A DNA stretch of 64,000 nucleotides from GWE2-42-39 sp942493345 (GTDB taxonomy: Bacteria > Bacteroidota > Bacteroidia > Bacteroidales > Prolixibacteraceae), in contig OW818695.1 of the NCBI GenBank assembly GCA_942493345.1, positions 3,100,001 through 3,164,000 on the forward strand. The letters are read 5' to 3'. The notes below the pieces were generated by a model that saw only the letters and a program-made list of their open reading frames with translations, was not told the origin of the DNA and made no database searches. This document shows, in pieces, positions 63,191-64,000 of this stretch (positions are counted from its first letter, which is position 1; the number at the start of each line of letters is the position of its first letter). Position numbers and translations under genes: made by a program.

Positions 63191-64000
63191 ATGAGACGAT
63201 ATTTGTACTTTGTAACATTTGTAGCTGCTTTAGGCAGTCTGCTATTTGGCTTTGAAACCGGGGTTATCAACGGAACAATTTTTTACGTGGCCCAGTATTT
63301 TGGGCTCTCCCCAGCCATGAAAGGTTTTGTTGTGAGCGTGGCTTTGATTGGCTGTGTTGTTGGCGCTTTGTTTATCGGGAAACCGGCAGACATATACGGG
63401 CGCAGGTATATACTGAAGTACATGGCTCTCTTTTTCCTGATTTCAATGTTGATGACTGGTTTGGCCACTAATTTATGGATGTTCATCATTGGACGCTTCA
63501 TTGGTGGGCTTGCTGTGGGTGGTGCTTCGGTGGTTACTCCCATGTATATTTCGGAAGTGGCCCCGCCAAAATTACGGGGAAGATTGGTTGCAACTGCCCA
63601 GTTTGCTATTGTGCTCGGAATTCTGGTTTCATTCTTTTCTAATTTTATAATTGATAGCATGGGAGGGGGTGAAAACAAATGGAGGTGGATGTTTTTATTT
63701 GGAGTGATACCTTCTGCAATATTTTTTGTTCTTCTGTTTTTTATCCAACGCAGTCCGCGATGGCTGGTTAAGACAGGCCGTATTGAAGAAGCCCGTGAAG
63801 CTCTTTTAAGGGTTAATAATGTTGCCGATCCGGATATATTGATTAAAGAAATTCAGGACTCACTGGATAACGAAGTTCTCACCCATTATTCAGTTCTTTT
63901 TCGTAAGCCTTATTTTAAGTTAGTGCTAATTGGTATTGGCGTTGGAATGTTTAACCAGTTATCTGGAATCAATATTGTCAATTATTATTCAACTGATATA
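63191..64000 (+). CDS. MFS sugar porter, 3' end outside window (PUL 2)
   Basis: The first 270 residues of a sugar-porter-family MFS transporter (XylE/AraE-like). About seven membrane helices are visible. Family motifs include GSLLFGFETGVINGT (helix 1), the cytoplasmic GKPADIYGRRYIL motif A, ISEVAPPKLRGR after helix 4, SPRWLVKTGR after helix 6, and the start of helix 7 with FNQLSGINIVNYYS. It imports a monosaccharide with protons or sodium through the inner membrane; L-arabinose is the best guess from the neighbours. The gene is cut by the right edge of the window. Confidence 0.95.
   Translation, partial: MRRYLYFVTFVAALGSLLFGFETGVINGTIFYVAQYFGLSPAMKGFVVSVALIGCVVGALFIGKPADIYGRRYILKYMALFFLISMLMTGLATNLWMFIIGRFIGGLAVGGASVVTPMYISEVAPPKLRGRLVATAQFAIVLGILVSFFSNFIIDSMGGGENKWRWMFLFGVIPSAIFFVLLFFIQRSPRWLVKTGRIEEAREALLRVNNVADPDILIKEIQDSLDNEVLTHYSVLFRKPYFKLVLIGIGVGMFNQLSGINIVNYYSTDI

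Noticed and set aside
63283..63678. Minus-strand open frame antisense to the MFS porter
   Set aside because: Shadow frame; the plus-strand MFS motifs are clear.
1..64000. tRNA, rRNA, CRISPR array, transposase, integrase or phage genes
   Set aside because: Looked for and none recognised by eye; the repeats found are inverted and intergenic, not regularly spaced arrays.

Overview
The window looks like chromosome of a Bacteroidota bacterium, most likely a polysaccharide-degrading, probably marine or sediment member of the Marinilabiliales/Prolixibacteraceae type. The evidence is two SusC/SusD pairs with ECF sigma/FecR anti-sigma control, several sulfatases, DUF1573 and DUF1080 proteins, a GldA/GldF/GldG-type ABC transporter, and several promoter-like sites of the Bacteroidota -33/-7 type (TTTG ... 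TAnnTTTG). The taxonomic placement is an inference from gene content only.

Layout, left half. Bases 1-3940 hold a tight four-gene plus-strand cassette: a PAS histidine kinase (5' end outside the window), a stand-alone cobalamin-binding protein with the CarH/LitR photoreceptor-type signatures (W-x9-EH and E-x-H-x-x-G), an unrecognised small helical protein, and a second histidine kinase. This is the best candidate for a poorly described system: a B12-dependent light (or B12) sensor wired to histidine kinases instead of to a DNA-binding domain. Then follow a DUF1573 exported protein, a two-component system with a half-length TSUP transporter, phosphofructokinase, a DUF1080 lipoprotein, a glycosyltransferase, murB, a probable metal-uptake TonB receptor with a small Cys-containing partner, htpG, an A+T-rich two-gene insert of unknown function (18343-19787), a lipoprotein/LytS/LytTR signalling operon, a gldA-gldF-gldG ABC transporter operon, and a POTRA/beta-barrel outer membrane protein.

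Right half (27780-64000) is carbohydrate-use DNA. An AraC regulator diverges from a sugar isomerase-like gene and a large GH106-like hydrolase. Two tandem polysaccharide utilisation loci (PULs) follow, each opened by ECF sigma, FecR anti-sigma, SusC with an STN signalling domain, and SusD. PUL 1 (33688-47715) continues with a decayed stretch (a broken sulfatase and a second enzyme start), two overlapping intact sulfatases (one with a non-standard active-site motif and HEAT-like repeats), a GH2 enzyme and a truncated GH127-like remnant. PUL 2 (47774 to the window end) continues with a convergent AraC regulator, a sulfatase, a GH43 enzyme, another sulfatase, a tiny membrane/zinc-knuckle protein, a GH51 arabinofuranosidase, a mutarotase and an MFS sugar porter (cut by the window end). 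Together PUL 2 suggests desulfation and depolymerisation of a sulfated arabinose-containing glycan, outer-membrane import by SusCD, and uptake of the freed sugar by the MFS porter.

No tRNA, rRNA, CRISPR array, transposase or integrase gene was recognised.
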